Shown here: piece by piece, positions 1 to 8,474 of the stretch
Position numbering within the stretch: position 1 is the first letter of the stretch
Layout: every line of letters begins with the position of its first letter
Assembly (NCBI GenBank): GCA_902514095.1
Contig: CABXPS010000009.1
Location: 1-32,779, forward strand
Reading direction: 5' to 3'
DNA: 32,779 nt
From: an uncultured marine group I thaumarchaeote
Lineage (GTDB): Archaea; Thermoproteota; Nitrososphaeria; Nitrososphaerales; Nitrosopumilaceae
Translations under genes and position numbers: made by a program
The notes under the pieces: model-generated
Told to the model about the DNA's origin: nothing
Database searches by the model: none
Seen by the model: the letters and a program-made list of their open reading frames with translations, nothing else

Positions 1-1499
1 CCAAGTTCTGCACTAGTGTCACCTCTTCCAGTTGGAAAACCAGACCAAGTTTGTTCAAATAATCCACCTTCACCATAGTAAATTTCTCGTTGTTTGAAAA
101 ATGCTCCACTGTCTACAATCTGACCATCTGTTGCTTCTAAAGTCAAAAATCCATCTGGAACATGGGTATAAACAAGATGCTCATTGTACCATCTATTATC
201 AAGACTAACAGATGATGGTAAAATTGGTTTCATTGAAGCAGTCCAATACAAAGTATTGTTAAATCTTAGAATATCATTATCTTCAAAGTCAACATATGGA
301 ATTAATCCTATTTCAGGCTTTAATTTAGCAAATGCAGCTTCCCAATCCCAAACTCGAATAACATCAAGAACATCACTATTTTGTTTTACATAATTTTTAA
401 TATTATTTGCAGAAACTGATGTTAATTGTACATCATGCGTATTTTCTTGAACATTATTTAATTCTCCAAGATATCTATTAACTCCAATTTGTTGGGCTGT
501 ATATGGTCCTAAAAATTCAATTTTCTTTGCATCAGCAATACTATTGTTTACTGCTACTACACCACCGACCAAAAGTGCAATTACAAGAATTGATACAAAT
601 CGTATTATTACATCACGTTTAAACATATGAGTTAGAACACGTGCTCTAATTCTATCAACTAATGAAAATGCAATTAAAGCAAAACCAATTACAAGTGTAC
701 CTCCAATAACATATCTTGTGTTATAATCAATTTGATCAGTGAAGAAAAGATTAACACCAACCCATATTATAGCAATTCCGAAAATGCCCTCAATAGTTGA
801 AACATAATTTAGATAACGAGGTTTTCCTTCTTGAGAGTCTTGTAAATATGTTGTAACAACATCAATAATTCTATGAATACCGACATATAGAATTAAACGT
901 AATCCAATTGCTGCAAGCATGGGTGGAATTAATATCACTAATGCAGGAATCATTGGAACAACTTGTTCAGCTGCATAAGTTGGATTACTATCGGGAGTTA
1001 CAAATGGTAAAGAGAATAAGTTAGGTAAGTGTTCAACACCCAAAGTATTTCCTTCAATAAATGACATTGCTGCAAATCCAAACATAATATTTGCAAAGAA
1101 TGCACCAAATAACAGAATTTTAGTAATTTGCCAAAGAACGAATTGTGGTGAAGTTAATTTATAATTCTTAAAACTTTGAAGATCTGTTGAAACAGATTGT
1201 TGAGGTCCTCGAGCAATAAATCCGATTGCAGTATTAATCCCATACCAGAAAATAGAAGATCTACTTACAATGTTTACACGGATAAGAGCAATGGCAGAAA
1301 GAATTAGAGTTGAAAGAAGTGTATAGAAAAGAGGTTTTGTGAATTGTTCTCCAAATTCAGTAAAATTCATCGATAAAATAACAGCTTGATTCCCAATCAT
1401 AGCAAAAATTACAATTCCAATAATAGCAACAACAGCTAATTTGATGAATTTCCCAGTATCAGGTGGCGGAGCTTGCTTATCAGTAGAGGCGCTATACAA
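1..1499 (-). CDS. UPF0182 family large membrane protein (C-terminus outside window)
   Basis: Translating the minus strand gives an open frame of about 499 residues running off the left edge. The N-terminal part is a series of hydrophobic segments (first near residues 20-36, about seven in all) separated by short loops. The soluble part then begins with a conserved stretch including YVDFEDNDILRFNN and WYNEHLVYTHVPDGF, which are typical of UPF0182 (PF03699, COG1615) multi-pass proteins. Function of the family is unknown. An in-frame stop lies just upstream, so the start is GTG at 1505 or TTG at 1499. A TATA-like TAAATTAAA (1523-1531) centred 28 nt upstream favours the TTG and a leaderless mRNA. 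Family membership is fairly secure; the role is unknown. Confidence 0.85.
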   Translation of the reverse strand, partial: MYSASTDKQAPPPDTGKFIKLAVVAIIGIVIFAMIGNQAVILSMNFTEFGEQFTKPLFYTLLSTLILSAIALIRVNIVSRSSIFWYGINTAIGFIARGPQQSVSTDLQSFKNYKLTSPQFVLWQITKILLFGAFFANIMFGFAAMSFIEGNTLGVEHLPNLFSLPFVTPDSNPTYAAEQVVPMIPALVILIPPMLAAIGLRLILYVGIHRIIDVVTTYLQDSQEGKPRYLNYVSTIEGIFGIAIIWVGVNLFFTDQIDYNTRYVIGGTLVIGFALIAFSLVDRIRARVLTHMFKRDVIIRFVSILVIALLVGGVVAVNNSIADAKKIEFLGPYTAQQIGVNRYLGELNNVQENTHDVQLTSVSANNIKNYVKQNSDVLDVIRVWDWEAAFAKLKPEIGLIPYVDFEDNDILRFNNTLYWTASMKPILPSSVSLDNRWYNEHLVYTHVPDGFLTLEATDGQIVDSGAFFKQREIYYGEGGLFEQTWSGFPTGRGDTSAEL

Positions 1500-1546
1500 A
1501 ATCACATTTAGTCATGATTCACTAAATTAAAGCCTTACCAGCAAAA

Positions 1547-2668
1547 TTAAGCAATTGTTGCTAATTTTTTACAAATCAAATACACTGCAGCGTATGTTGG
1601 GAGTGATATTTTTTCATTAATGTATGGACCAAATTTTTTGTTTTTTAGCTTAAATTCAATTGGACAATTAGCTAGAACTTCAACAGAATCATCATTAAGA
1701 AAACATGCATCAGTATATGGATCAAATTTTGTTAAATTAGTACAAAGAATTTTGGTAAGACCACTCTTGCTGTTAATAGAACCAGGTAATCTAAAAATTC
1801 TATGAATATCCATAGTTACATTAGGATCAATTTTAACGCCAATATTCTCTGATACATCATCAAGTATTTTTTGAAAAGAAGAATATCCATTATTAAGTAA
1901 TTCTGAAATAATTTTTGAACGTTTTGATTTTGAACCAAAAACTTGTTTTGAAAATCTTCCATTCCAACCTTTTTGATTGAAATCTGGAAATGATGATCTA
2001 TTAGGTTTAAATTTTTTCATTCCAAATGTTTCAGGAATAGCACCACGGAACATAATATAATCAACAAGTTCTGATCTTTCTTTAGAACCTATTTTTTGAA
2101 ATTGTGAATTAAAAACATAAACATGAAATCCTTCATTACCTGAAAAATAAACATAGATATTTTCTTTATCAATTCCTAAATCATCAATTAAAACATTAGA
2201 TAATTTATTGACTTCAATTTTTGATGCGTCAATACAATTTTTGCAAGGTAATGATTTTTTTTCTAATTTAGTTGAATTACATTTTACACATTGATTAACA
2301 TCTTTTGAAACTTCGTTACATTCATTACAAATAGATATTGTATGATTTTTTCTACAAGATAAATTAAGATCTTTTGCATCAATATCAAAAATTAAATCAG
2401 CTTCTTTCCAATCTTTTTCATTCATTGGAGAATTAGGAAATGAATAATATGCATTTGAACAATAAACGTCTGATGGAATATTTTGCATAAATAATAGATG
2501 TAATTCTTTCTCATCTTTAAGAGAAATATGTCTAAACATTCCAGAATTGAATTTTTGATAACCAAATTCTCTCTCAGATGTATGCTCAGGACTAGAAATA
2601 AGATCAAAATGATTAAAATAATATTTTTTAAATGAATCTTCTAAAAATTTAGTATCAATTTCATTCAT
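1547..2668 (-). CDS. priS: DNA primase small (catalytic) subunit PriS
   Basis: This is the catalytic subunit of the archaeo-eukaryotic primase, which makes primers for replication. The protein is 373 aa, normal for the family. It shows the metal-binding DID pair (residues 95-97), the SGNEGFH motif (176-182), a third acidic motif followed by HRIFRLPGS (289-297), and a zinc knuckle region with Cys at 114, 117, 127, 130, 142 and 145. Its ATG overlaps the stop of the upstream priL gene (ATGA), so the two subunits are translationally coupled in one transcript. No odd residues were seen in the catalytic motifs. Assignment is confident. Confidence 0.96.
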   Translation of the reverse strand: MNEIDTKFLEDSFKKYYFNHFDLISSPEHTSEREFGYQKFNSGMFRHISLKDEKELHLLFMQNIPSDVYCSNAYYSFPNSPMNEKDWKEADLIFDIDAKDLNLSCRKNHTISICNECNEVSKDVNQCVKCNSTKLEKKSLPCKNCIDASKIEVNKLSNVLIDDLGIDKENIYVYFSGNEGFHVYVFNSQFQKIGSKERSELVDYIMFRGAIPETFGMKKFKPNRSSFPDFNQKGWNGRFSKQVFGSKSKRSKIISELLNNGYSSFQKILDDVSENIGVKIDPNVTMDIHRIFRLPGSINSKSGLTKILCTNLTKFDPYTDACFLNDDSVEVLANCPIEFKLKNKKFGPYINEKISLPTYAAVYLICKKLATIA

Positions 2669-3696
2669 AATTTTCTCTTCTTTCCAAATTGTAATGGGTT
2701 AATGATGTTATCACATTCTTTTGTTATAAAACAGAGATCCTGTGTTTTTAATTTTTCACAAGAAGGACAAGCATATTTTGTTGCACTACCTGAAGTTCCA
2801 GCAAGATGATTTAGTTGGTAAAGTGTTACTCGAGGATTATAATCAGGTGCATTTTTGAATAATGGTGCAATTTGTTGAACCGTTTGTCCCCTTGATAAAA
2901 GAAAAGTTGCAAGCATAAATCTTCCAGAATGTGGTAGATTTTCACCTTTCTCAAGTACATCAATTGCATGTTTTATGCATGGAGGATATTCACCAGTAGT
3001 TATTGTATAAGTTGGTGTAAGTTTTTTAGAAATTAAAATTAATTCATTTACAATACTTTCTAGTCCAGGAATCATAGAGGGTTTAGGAGCATTGATAATT
3101 TTTGAACTAATATAATTTCCTAATTCTTTTCGAATTAATCTAACTGTTTTATCAGGAGTAAGAAAGACTTTACCATTTTCAACATGTCTATTGATTAATT
3201 TCCATTCACGTTCATGAAAAGTAACTGAATGTCTTAGATAATCAGATACAGGTATTACAAAAAAATCTTCTTCTTTAATTATTTCAATATTAAATAAATC
3301 ATAAATAATTCTAGTTGCTAAATCAATTTTTGATTTATTAGATGCGTTTCCCAAATCTTTTTCCAAATAATTTTCTGCTCTTCGAGCTTCAGCTAAAGCA
3401 AATCTTTTGATGAGTGTAGACATGCCAGTTAGTTTGATGAGCACTATAGCTAAAAGAAATGAAAATACTTCTCTTTCAAGAACATAATCTTTTGATGCCT
3501 GACCATCTATCAAATCTGATTTGTAGACTTCGCCTGCTGCTGCAACTTTAATTCTATGTAGTGCTTTTTCAACTGATAATTTTAAAACTGGATCGCTACC
3601 AAACTGAACTAAAGAAAAGCCCTTATCTTTCAAATATTCACCTGCATCAGCCAAAAAGGGATATTTTGCCTTTTCATCTTGTCCAAGAACTAGCAT
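2665..3696 (-). CDS. priL: DNA primase large subunit PriL
   Basis: This is the regulatory, Fe-S-containing partner of PriS. It has an N-terminal helical domain (about 1-200) and a C-terminal cluster domain beginning near TGEYPPCIKHA. Candidate [4Fe-4S] cysteines are C240, C310, C313, C322 and C328; the family uses four. At 343 aa it is of usual archaeal length. It is the first gene of a priL-priS operon. The ATG at 3696 lies 25-26 nt below a TTTTTATG box, which suggests a leaderless message. It is divergent from the DNA repair gene nfo, with an 86-nt spacer holding both promoters. Confidence 0.94.
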   Translation of the reverse strand: MLVLGQDEKAKYPFLADAGEYLKDKGFSLVQFGSDPVLKLSVEKALHRIKVAAAGEVYKSDLIDGQASKDYVLEREVFSFLLAIVLIKLTGMSTLIKRFALAEARRAENYLEKDLGNASNKSKIDLATRIIYDLFNIEIIKEEDFFVIPVSDYLRHSVTFHEREWKLINRHVENGKVFLTPDKTVRLIRKELGNYISSKIINAPKPSMIPGLESIVNELILISKKLTPTYTITTGEYPPCIKHAIDVLEKGENLPHSGRFMLATFLLSRGQTVQQIAPLFKNAPDYNPRVTLYQLNHLAGTSGSATKYACPSCEKLKTQDLCFITKECDNIINPLQFGKKRKL

Positions 3697-3717
3697 AATA
3701 ATTAGTTGAATAATTTA

Positions 3718-3725
3718 CATAAAAA
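3718..3725 (-). promoter_or_regulatory. TATA box (box A) of priL-priS
   Basis: TTTTTATG read on the minus strand, centred about 25 nt before the priL ATG. At that distance transcription would start at or next to the start codon. Assigned from position and composition only. Confidence 0.5.
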
Positions 3726-3751
3726 TCTGATTCTCAAGATTTGAGCGCTGG

Positions 3752-3759
3752 TTTAAATT
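3752..3759 (+). promoter_or_regulatory. TATA box of nfo
   Basis: TTTAAATT centred 27-28 nt before the nfo ATG, the spacing expected for an archaeal leaderless transcript. Just upstream is a G+C-richer stretch (GAGCGCTGG) that could be part of the BRE. Confidence 0.55.
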
Positions 3760-3782
3760 ATGTTTTAAAAAATTAATAAGAT

Positions 3783-4622
3783 ATGCAAATTGGTTGTCAT
3801 GTCTCAATATCAGGATCAATTGATAAATCAGTGGATAATGCAGTTGAAAGAAATTGTTCAGCATTTCAAATATTTACAAGAAACCCAAGAGGATGGCATG
3901 CAAAAGATCTAACCAAAGAAGACATTGATGCTTTTAAATCAAAATTAAAATCAAGTGAAATTGATAGATTTGCAACTTGTGCACATATGCCATATTTACC
4001 AAATTTAGCTACACCCAAAAATGATGGATTTGAAAAATCAGTTAATACATTGATAAGTGAAGTTGAAAGGTGTGCACAATTAGGAATACCATATTTGGTT
4101 ACACATCTAGGTAGTCATTTAGGAACTGGAGAAGAAGCAGGAATTAAAAAATTAGTAGAAGGTCTAACAAAAGCTGGCCAAACAAAAAATGATGTGATGA
4201 TTCTATTAGAAAATACTGCAGGCCAAAAAAATTCTGTTGGTTCAGATTTTAAACAACTTGGTGAAATTTTCAAGCAATTAAAACCTGGTAAAAAATTTGG
4301 TGTTTGTCTTGATACATGTCATGCATTTGTTGCAGGATATGATTTACGAACAGCAGATAAAGTTAAAGAAACTTTTAAAGAATTTGACAAACATGTTGGA
4401 ATAGAAAATTTGAAAATTCTTCATCTAAATGATGCTAGGGGGGAAATTGGATGTAATCTTGATAGACATTATCATTTAGGATTAGGTGGAATTGGAGAAG
4501 AAGGAATTACATCTGTTGTAAAATTTGCAAATAAGAAAAAAATCCCAATAATTTTAGAGACACCAATTGATGATGATAGAGATGATTTTGAAAATGTCAA
4601 AATAGCAAAAGGATATGCATAG
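3783..4622 (+). CDS. nfo: Endonuclease IV (AP endonuclease)
   Basis: This TIM-barrel, multi-zinc enzyme cleaves 5' of abasic sites in base-excision repair. It is 279 aa, as usual. Family motifs run in order: GCHVSISGS at the N-terminus, THLGSHLG, LLENTAGQ, GVCLDTCHAFVAGYD, HLNDARGEIGCNLDRHYHLG and PIILETP. These supply the His, Glu and Asp metal ligands. The ATG start matches a well-placed TATA box with almost no leader. glyS follows after 31 nt on the same strand and may be co-transcribed. Confidence 0.96.
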   Translation: MQIGCHVSISGSIDKSVDNAVERNCSAFQIFTRNPRGWHAKDLTKEDIDAFKSKLKSSEIDRFATCAHMPYLPNLATPKNDGFEKSVNTLISEVERCAQLGIPYLVTHLGSHLGTGEEAGIKKLVEGLTKAGQTKNDVMILLENTAGQKNSVGSDFKQLGEIFKQLKPGKKFGVCLDTCHAFVAGYDLRTADKVKETFKEFDKHVGIENLKILHLNDARGEIGCNLDRHYHLGLGGIGEEGITSVVKFANKKKIPIILETPIDDDRDDFENVKIAKGYA

Positions 4623-4653
4623 AAATGTATACAATTAGTGAGGAAACTAAATA

Positions 4654-6111
4654 ATGAATTATGAAGAAGTAATGAAATTAGCACTTGAGCGTGGATTTTA
4701 TTTTCCTAGTTGTGAAGTTTATTCGGATGCAAATGCTGGATTTTGGGAATATGGACCATCAGGTGTTGGTTTAAAAAATAAATTTCTTGAATTATGGAGA
4801 AGAGAATTAATCAGAAGAGATGGAATGATGGAAATTGATGGTTCTCAGATTATGTCTAAGTCAGTTTTTGAAGCATCAGGTCATTTAGGTAATTTTGCAG
4901 ATCCAATAATAAAATGTACAAAATGTAATTCAACATTTAGAGCAGATAGAACAATTGCAGAGATTGCAAATATAGAAATTCCTGAAAGTGCAGATTTGAA
5001 TGAATTTGATAATGTAATTATAGAAAATAAAATACAATGTCCAAAATGTAAAGGAGATTTTGGAACAACAAAAAAATTCAATATGATGTTTAAAGTTGGT
5101 ATTGGTCCTCAAGAAGAAGAAGCGTATCTTAGACCAGAAACATGTCAATCAATATTTGTTGATTTTCCTAGACTTTTCAAGACTATGAGAGGTAAACTTC
5201 CATTAGGAATAGCTCAAGTAGGAAAAAGCTTTAGAAATGAAATTGCACCAAGACAAAGTTTACTTCGCCTTAGAGAATTTTATCAAGCAGAAATTGAAGT
5301 ATTTTGTAATCCTGGAAGATTAAATGAAGTTGAGAAATTTGCAGATATTGAAAATACTGTAATTAGAGTTCAAACAGATGCTGAACCAATTTCTATGACT
5401 TGTAAAGAAGCAATAGAAACAGGAACTATTCCAAACAAATTTGTAGCATATTATTTAGGAATTTTAACAGAATTTTATGAAAAAACAGGTATTGATATCT
5501 CAAAAAGTAGATTTAGAAAGCTAGGAGATAAGGAAAAAGCATTCTATGCAGAAGTTGCATTTGATTTTGAAGTAGAAACTACAATTGGTTGGCTTGAGCT
5601 TGTAGCATGTAATTATAGAGCAGATTATGATTTATCTAGTCATGCAAAGATGAGTAAAGAAAAGTTTGAAGTGATGGATAATGATGAAAAAGTTTTACCA
5701 CATGTTTTTGAAATTTCAATGGGAATTGATAGAAGTCTATATACAATTTTAGAACATTCATTAAAAAATGATGAAGAACATGAAAGAATGGTTTTATCAT
5801 TAAAACCATATTTATCACCAGTTCATGTTGGAATTTTATCATTAGTTAAAAAAGATGGATTAAAAGAAAAAACTGATGAAATTTTTATAAATATTAAAAG
5901 AAAATTTGATGCATTTTTGGATCATTCAGGTGCAATTGGTAGAAGATATAGAAGATTAGATGAAATTGGAGCTCCATTTGCAATAACAGTAGATCATCAA
6001 ACATTAGAAGATAATACAGTAACAATTAGAAAAAGAGATTCTATGGAACAAAGTAGAGTAAATATTTCTGAAATTGATTCTATTTTATTAGAATCTGTTG
6101 CATTTCCATAA
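4654..6111 (+). CDS. glyS: Glycyl-tRNA synthetase (class II, archaeal/eukaryotic type)
   Basis: Charges tRNA-Gly. At 485 aa it is slightly short for the family. The N-terminus has the FYFPSCEVYSDANAGFWEYGPSG signature. A zinc-ribbon-like insert with two CxxC pairs (CTKC near residue 90 and CPKC near 130) follows. Motif 2 is seen as GKSFRNEIAPRQSLLRLREF and motif 3 near FEISMGIDRSLY. The C-terminal anticodon-binding domain is compact and includes GRRYRRLDEIGAPFAITVDHQT. The ATG has an SD-like GAGG about 10 nt upstream, in keeping with an internal operon gene behind nfo. Confidence 0.96.
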   Translation: MNYEEVMKLALERGFYFPSCEVYSDANAGFWEYGPSGVGLKNKFLELWRRELIRRDGMMEIDGSQIMSKSVFEASGHLGNFADPIIKCTKCNSTFRADRTIAEIANIEIPESADLNEFDNVIIENKIQCPKCKGDFGTTKKFNMMFKVGIGPQEEEAYLRPETCQSIFVDFPRLFKTMRGKLPLGIAQVGKSFRNEIAPRQSLLRLREFYQAEIEVFCNPGRLNEVEKFADIENTVIRVQTDAEPISMTCKEAIETGTIPNKFVAYYLGILTEFYEKTGIDISKSRFRKLGDKEKAFYAEVAFDFEVETTIGWLELVACNYRADYDLSSHAKMSKEKFEVMDNDEKVLPHVFEISMGIDRSLYTILEHSLKNDEEHERMVLSLKPYLSPVHVGILSLVKKDGLKEKTDEIFINIKRKFDAFLDHSGAIGRRYRRLDEIGAPFAITVDHQTLEDNTVTIRKRDSMEQSRVNISEIDSILLESVAFP

Positions 6112-6144
6112 CTAAAAAATTATTTCCAAAATTTTAGCTTAGTA

Positions 6145-6152
6145 TTTTTTTT
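6145..6152 (+). terminator. T-tract terminator after glyS
   Basis: A run of eight T about 35 nt after the glyS stop, in the short spacer between two convergent genes. Archaeal intrinsic termination typically uses such U-tracts without a stable hairpin. Confidence 0.5.
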
Positions 6153-6192
6153 AAATAAAATAAAAATAATAACTATCGTCTAATCTCAGCTA

Positions 6193-6846
6193 CTACTCAA
6201 AGGAAGAAGTAGAAGAGGTTTGTGACGAAAGTCCGGTTGAAGATGGTACAGATGGAAATTTATCTCCTATCTGTTGCTCAGCTACTGCAGATGCTTCTTG
6301 AAGAATCTTATCTGTTTCTTCACTTGAAACATCAGACTCCATATTGAATGAGTCTCCTGCAAGTGAATCCACCATAAGTCCATTAAGTGTCTGGGTCATA
6401 CTATTCAATTCTGAATCAGCTTCTGGCATGAATCTTCCGAGTGATGACTTCAATCCCTTCATTGTAGACATCGCAGGTCCAATTGCTACCATAGCATCAC
6501 CAAGATCATGAATAGTTGTCAGTCTTAGTTGAACTTGTTCTAATGACATTCTTGCATTGCCGAGCATCTTTGTAACTTTACGAATTTCAGCTAATTCGTT
6601 AGACAAAACTCTACTTGTACTAGTATCATGTTGCTGCATTGCAGTCACGACTCGTTGAAAGAGTTGCGCATCTCTTTCATGCAATTTACCTAACATTGAG
6701 TCCATTTTTGATATTTGGACTTGTAGTTGGTTTACTGCAGTTTGAATTCGTGGTTTTAATGCACCTTGAGGTTTTAATGCACCATGTATTTTGTCAGTTA
6801 CACTTTGGGTCTCTTGTCGAGCCCATGTACTGTCGAAGTTTGGCAT
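6193..6846 (-). CDS. cdvB: CdvB-type ESCRT-III protein, paralog 1
   Basis: This is an archaeal ESCRT-III homolog of the Cdv division machinery, expected to polymerise on membrane at the division site and be remodelled by the AAA ATPase CdvC. The 217-aa protein is almost all helix: a basic N-terminal region (ALKPRIQ, residues 31-37), long charged helices (HERDAQLFQRVVTAMQQHD; NELAEIRKVTKML), a Met-rich turn region and an acidic linker. It ends in a helix (ILQEASAVAEQ) and the tail KFPSVPSS, which looks like a MIT-interacting motif. It lacks the winged-helix tail of the CdvB that binds CdvA. A second paralog sits at 29679-30320; the two agree at roughly half of aligned positions. It is divergent from the MurI-like gene. 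Confidence 0.88.
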   Translation of the reverse strand: MPNFDSTWARQETQSVTDKIHGALKPQGALKPRIQTAVNQLQVQISKMDSMLGKLHERDAQLFQRVVTAMQQHDTSTSRVLSNELAEIRKVTKMLGNARMSLEQVQLRLTTIHDLGDAMVAIGPAMSTMKGLKSSLGRFMPEADSELNSMTQTLNGLMVDSLAGDSFNMESDVSSEETDKILQEASAVAEQQIGDKFPSVPSSTGLSSQTSSTSSFE

Positions 6847-6860
6847 GATAGTGAATTCAG

Positions 6861-6914
6861 AAATTTAGTCTTAATCAACGGTGTAAATTTAGATCAGCTT
6901 TTGACTAAATTTAG
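6861..6914. repeat. Three direct copies of AAATTTAG in the cdvB1 upstream region
   Basis: AAATTTAG occurs at 6861-6868, 6885-6892 and 6907-6914, with steps of 24 and 22 bp, about two helical turns. The 85-nt region serves two divergent genes. The copy at 6907 could be the TATA box of the MurI-like gene, putting its start of transcription near 6937. The others could be promoter elements of cdvB1 or binding sites. AT-rich words recur by chance in this genome, so confidence is limited. Confidence 0.4.
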
Positions 6915-6918
6915 CTAA
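6911..6918. promoter_or_regulatory. TTAGCTAA palindrome upstream of cdvB paralog 1
   Basis: A perfect 8-bp palindrome 65-72 bp upstream of the cdvB1 ATG. The same octamer lies 68-75 bp upstream of cdvB2, inside a shared 10-mer (GTTAGCTAAA or its complement). Possible common operator; inferred only. Confidence 0.3.
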
Positions 6919-6931
6919 CAAACTATTATGG

Positions 6932-7717
6932 ATGATTAATGGAAATGATTTATTGGTAAAAATTGTTGTTTTTGATTCAGGATTAGGCTCAATTTCAATA
7001 ATTAAGGAAATTCAAAAAATTGCAAAAACAGATATTGTTTATTTTGCTGATCAAAAAAATTATCCATATGGAACAAAATCACAGGCTCAATTAGCCACAA
7101 TAATTAAAAAAACAATTAAACTATTGAAAGAAAAATTTGTGCCTGACATTATTGTTGTTGCGTCAAATACACCAAGTTTAATGTTAAATTTACAAACAAA
7201 AAAAATTGTAGATGTTAAACCTCCCCTAAAATTAGCACAAAAAAAATCCAAATCAAAAAAAATTGCAATACTTGCAACAAAATCAGCTATTAACAGTAAA
7301 GGACTTAGAAATTATATTAAAGAAAATAATATTCCAAAATCATATAAAATTTTTAAAATCAATGGATCAAATCTTGTGGATTTAGTAGAATCAGGAAAAT
7401 TTCTCAATAAGAAAAATTATTGTAAAAAAATAATTAAAGAAAGTTTAGAAAATTATATCATTAAAGAAAAAATTGATACCATTACATTATCAAGTACTCA
7501 TTTATTATTTTTAAAGACATTATTAAAAAAAGAATTTCCACAAATACAATTTATTGATCCAGGAAATTTAGTTGCAAAAAAAATTTTAATAAAAATTAAA
7601 AATAAACAATCAAAAAGAAATTCATTAAAAATTTTTACTTCTGGTAATGTAATTGATTTTAAAAATAAATTAAATAAAATTGGTGTTAATAATAAAATAA
7701 ATTATTTATCTACTTAG
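6932..7717 (+). CDS. MurI-like Asp/Glu racemase family protein without catalytic cysteines
   Basis: The fold signatures of glutamate racemase are clear: VVFDSGLGS (residues 12-20), YFADQKNYPYG and the overall 261-aa length. However, the first catalytic Cys motif (ACNTAS in MurI) reads ASNTPS, with Ser78. The second (GCTH) reads SSTH, with Ser188. Both acid/base cysteines are therefore serine, so a normal racemase reaction is unlikely. Archaea of this group have no peptidoglycan, so a wall role is not expected. The body is very rich in Lys, Asn and Ile. ATG 6932 is given, but TTG 6953 would yield MVKIVVFDSG, closer to the family N-terminus and downstream of a possible TATA box. The 3' end overlaps cbiF by 8 nt (convergent). 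Confidence 0.75.
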   Translation: MINGNDLLVKIVVFDSGLGSISIIKEIQKIAKTDIVYFADQKNYPYGTKSQAQLATIIKKTIKLLKEKFVPDIIVVASNTPSLMLNLQTKKIVDVKPPLKLAQKKSKSKKIAILATKSAINSKGLRNYIKENNIPKSYKIFKINGSNLVDLVESGKFLNKKNYCKKIIKESLENYIIKEKIDTITLSSTHLLFLKTLLKKEFPQIQFIDPGNLVAKKILIKIKNKQSKRNSLKIFTSGNVIDFKNKLNKIGVNNKINYLST

Positions 7718-8474
7718 TTTTAGCTTTCCTAAAACCATGAGTAAATGTTTTATCATAAAGTTTTGAATATTCATAAGATTTTGGTTTTATTACATCACCA
7801 ATAATTACAATAGCAGTCATTGTAATTTTTTCAGCTTTTACTTTACTTGCAATATCTGTTAGTGTTCCAATAATTATTTTTTGATCTTTTCTACTTGCTC
7901 TATAAACAACTGCAACAGGTGTAGTTTTTTTATATCCACCTTCAATTGCTTCTTTTGAAATTTTGTTTAGTAAATGAACACTAAGATAAAAAATTAATGT
8001 AGATTGATGTTTTGCAAGTTCAGAAATTTGTTCTCTTTTAGGAACTTTAGTTCTTGCTTCTGCTCTTGTGATTATCATTGTTTGAGTTACTCCAGGTAAT
8101 GTTAATTGAGTTCCAAGTGCTGCAGCTGAGGCTAGAAAAGATGTAACACCAGGCACAACAGTAGATTCTATTCCTTTTTTTTCTAGATTATCAATTTGTT
8201 CCCTAATTGCACCATAAATTGCTGGATCACCATCATGTAATCTAACAACTAGTTTGTCCTTTTTTGCATTTTTGTATAATAAATCAAAAATTTCTTCTCT
8301 AACTAATTTTGCAGCATCGTATAGTTTACCTTTTTTACATAATTTTAAAATAGGTTCAGGAATTAACGAACCAGAATAAACTACAACATCAGCTTTTTGA
8401 ATTAATTTTTTTGCTTTGACTGTAATTAATTCAGGATCACCAGGACCACAACCAACAAAAAATACGTTAGACAC
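7710..8474 (-). CDS. cbiF: Cobalt-precorrin-4 C11-methyltransferase
   Basis: A SAM-dependent tetrapyrrole methylase of cobalamin synthesis (CbiF/CobM). It starts with the family VFFVGCGPGDPELITVKA, then VVYSGSLIP, the LHDGDPAIYGA motif and VVPGVTSFLASAAALG, which together form the SAM and tetrapyrrole site. VVYSGSLIP and the LTLPG region point to the C11 enzyme rather than other methylases. At 254 aa it is normal. It overlaps cbiL by 8 nt, as the last gene of a cbiT-cbiL-cbiF run. Confidence 0.92.
   Translation of the reverse strand: MSNVFFVGCGPGDPELITVKAKKLIQKADVVVYSGSLIPEPILKLCKKGKLYDAAKLVREEIFDLLYKNAKKDKLVVRLHDGDPAIYGAIREQIDNLEKKGIESTVVPGVTSFLASAAALGTQLTLPGVTQTMIITRAEARTKVPKREQISELAKHQSTLIFYLSVHLLNKISKEAIEGGYKKTTPVAVVYRASRKDQKIIIGTLTDIASKVKAEKITMTAIVIIGDVIKPKSYEYSKLYDKTFTHGFRKAKTK
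7717..7735. terminator. Possible bidirectional terminator hairpin
   Basis: GTTTTAG and CTAAAAC form a 7-bp stem with a 5-nt loop at the junction of two convergent genes. Read on the plus strand it starts at the last base of the MurI-like stop; on the minus strand it lies just inside the 3' end of cbiF. Role inferred. Confidence 0.35.
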
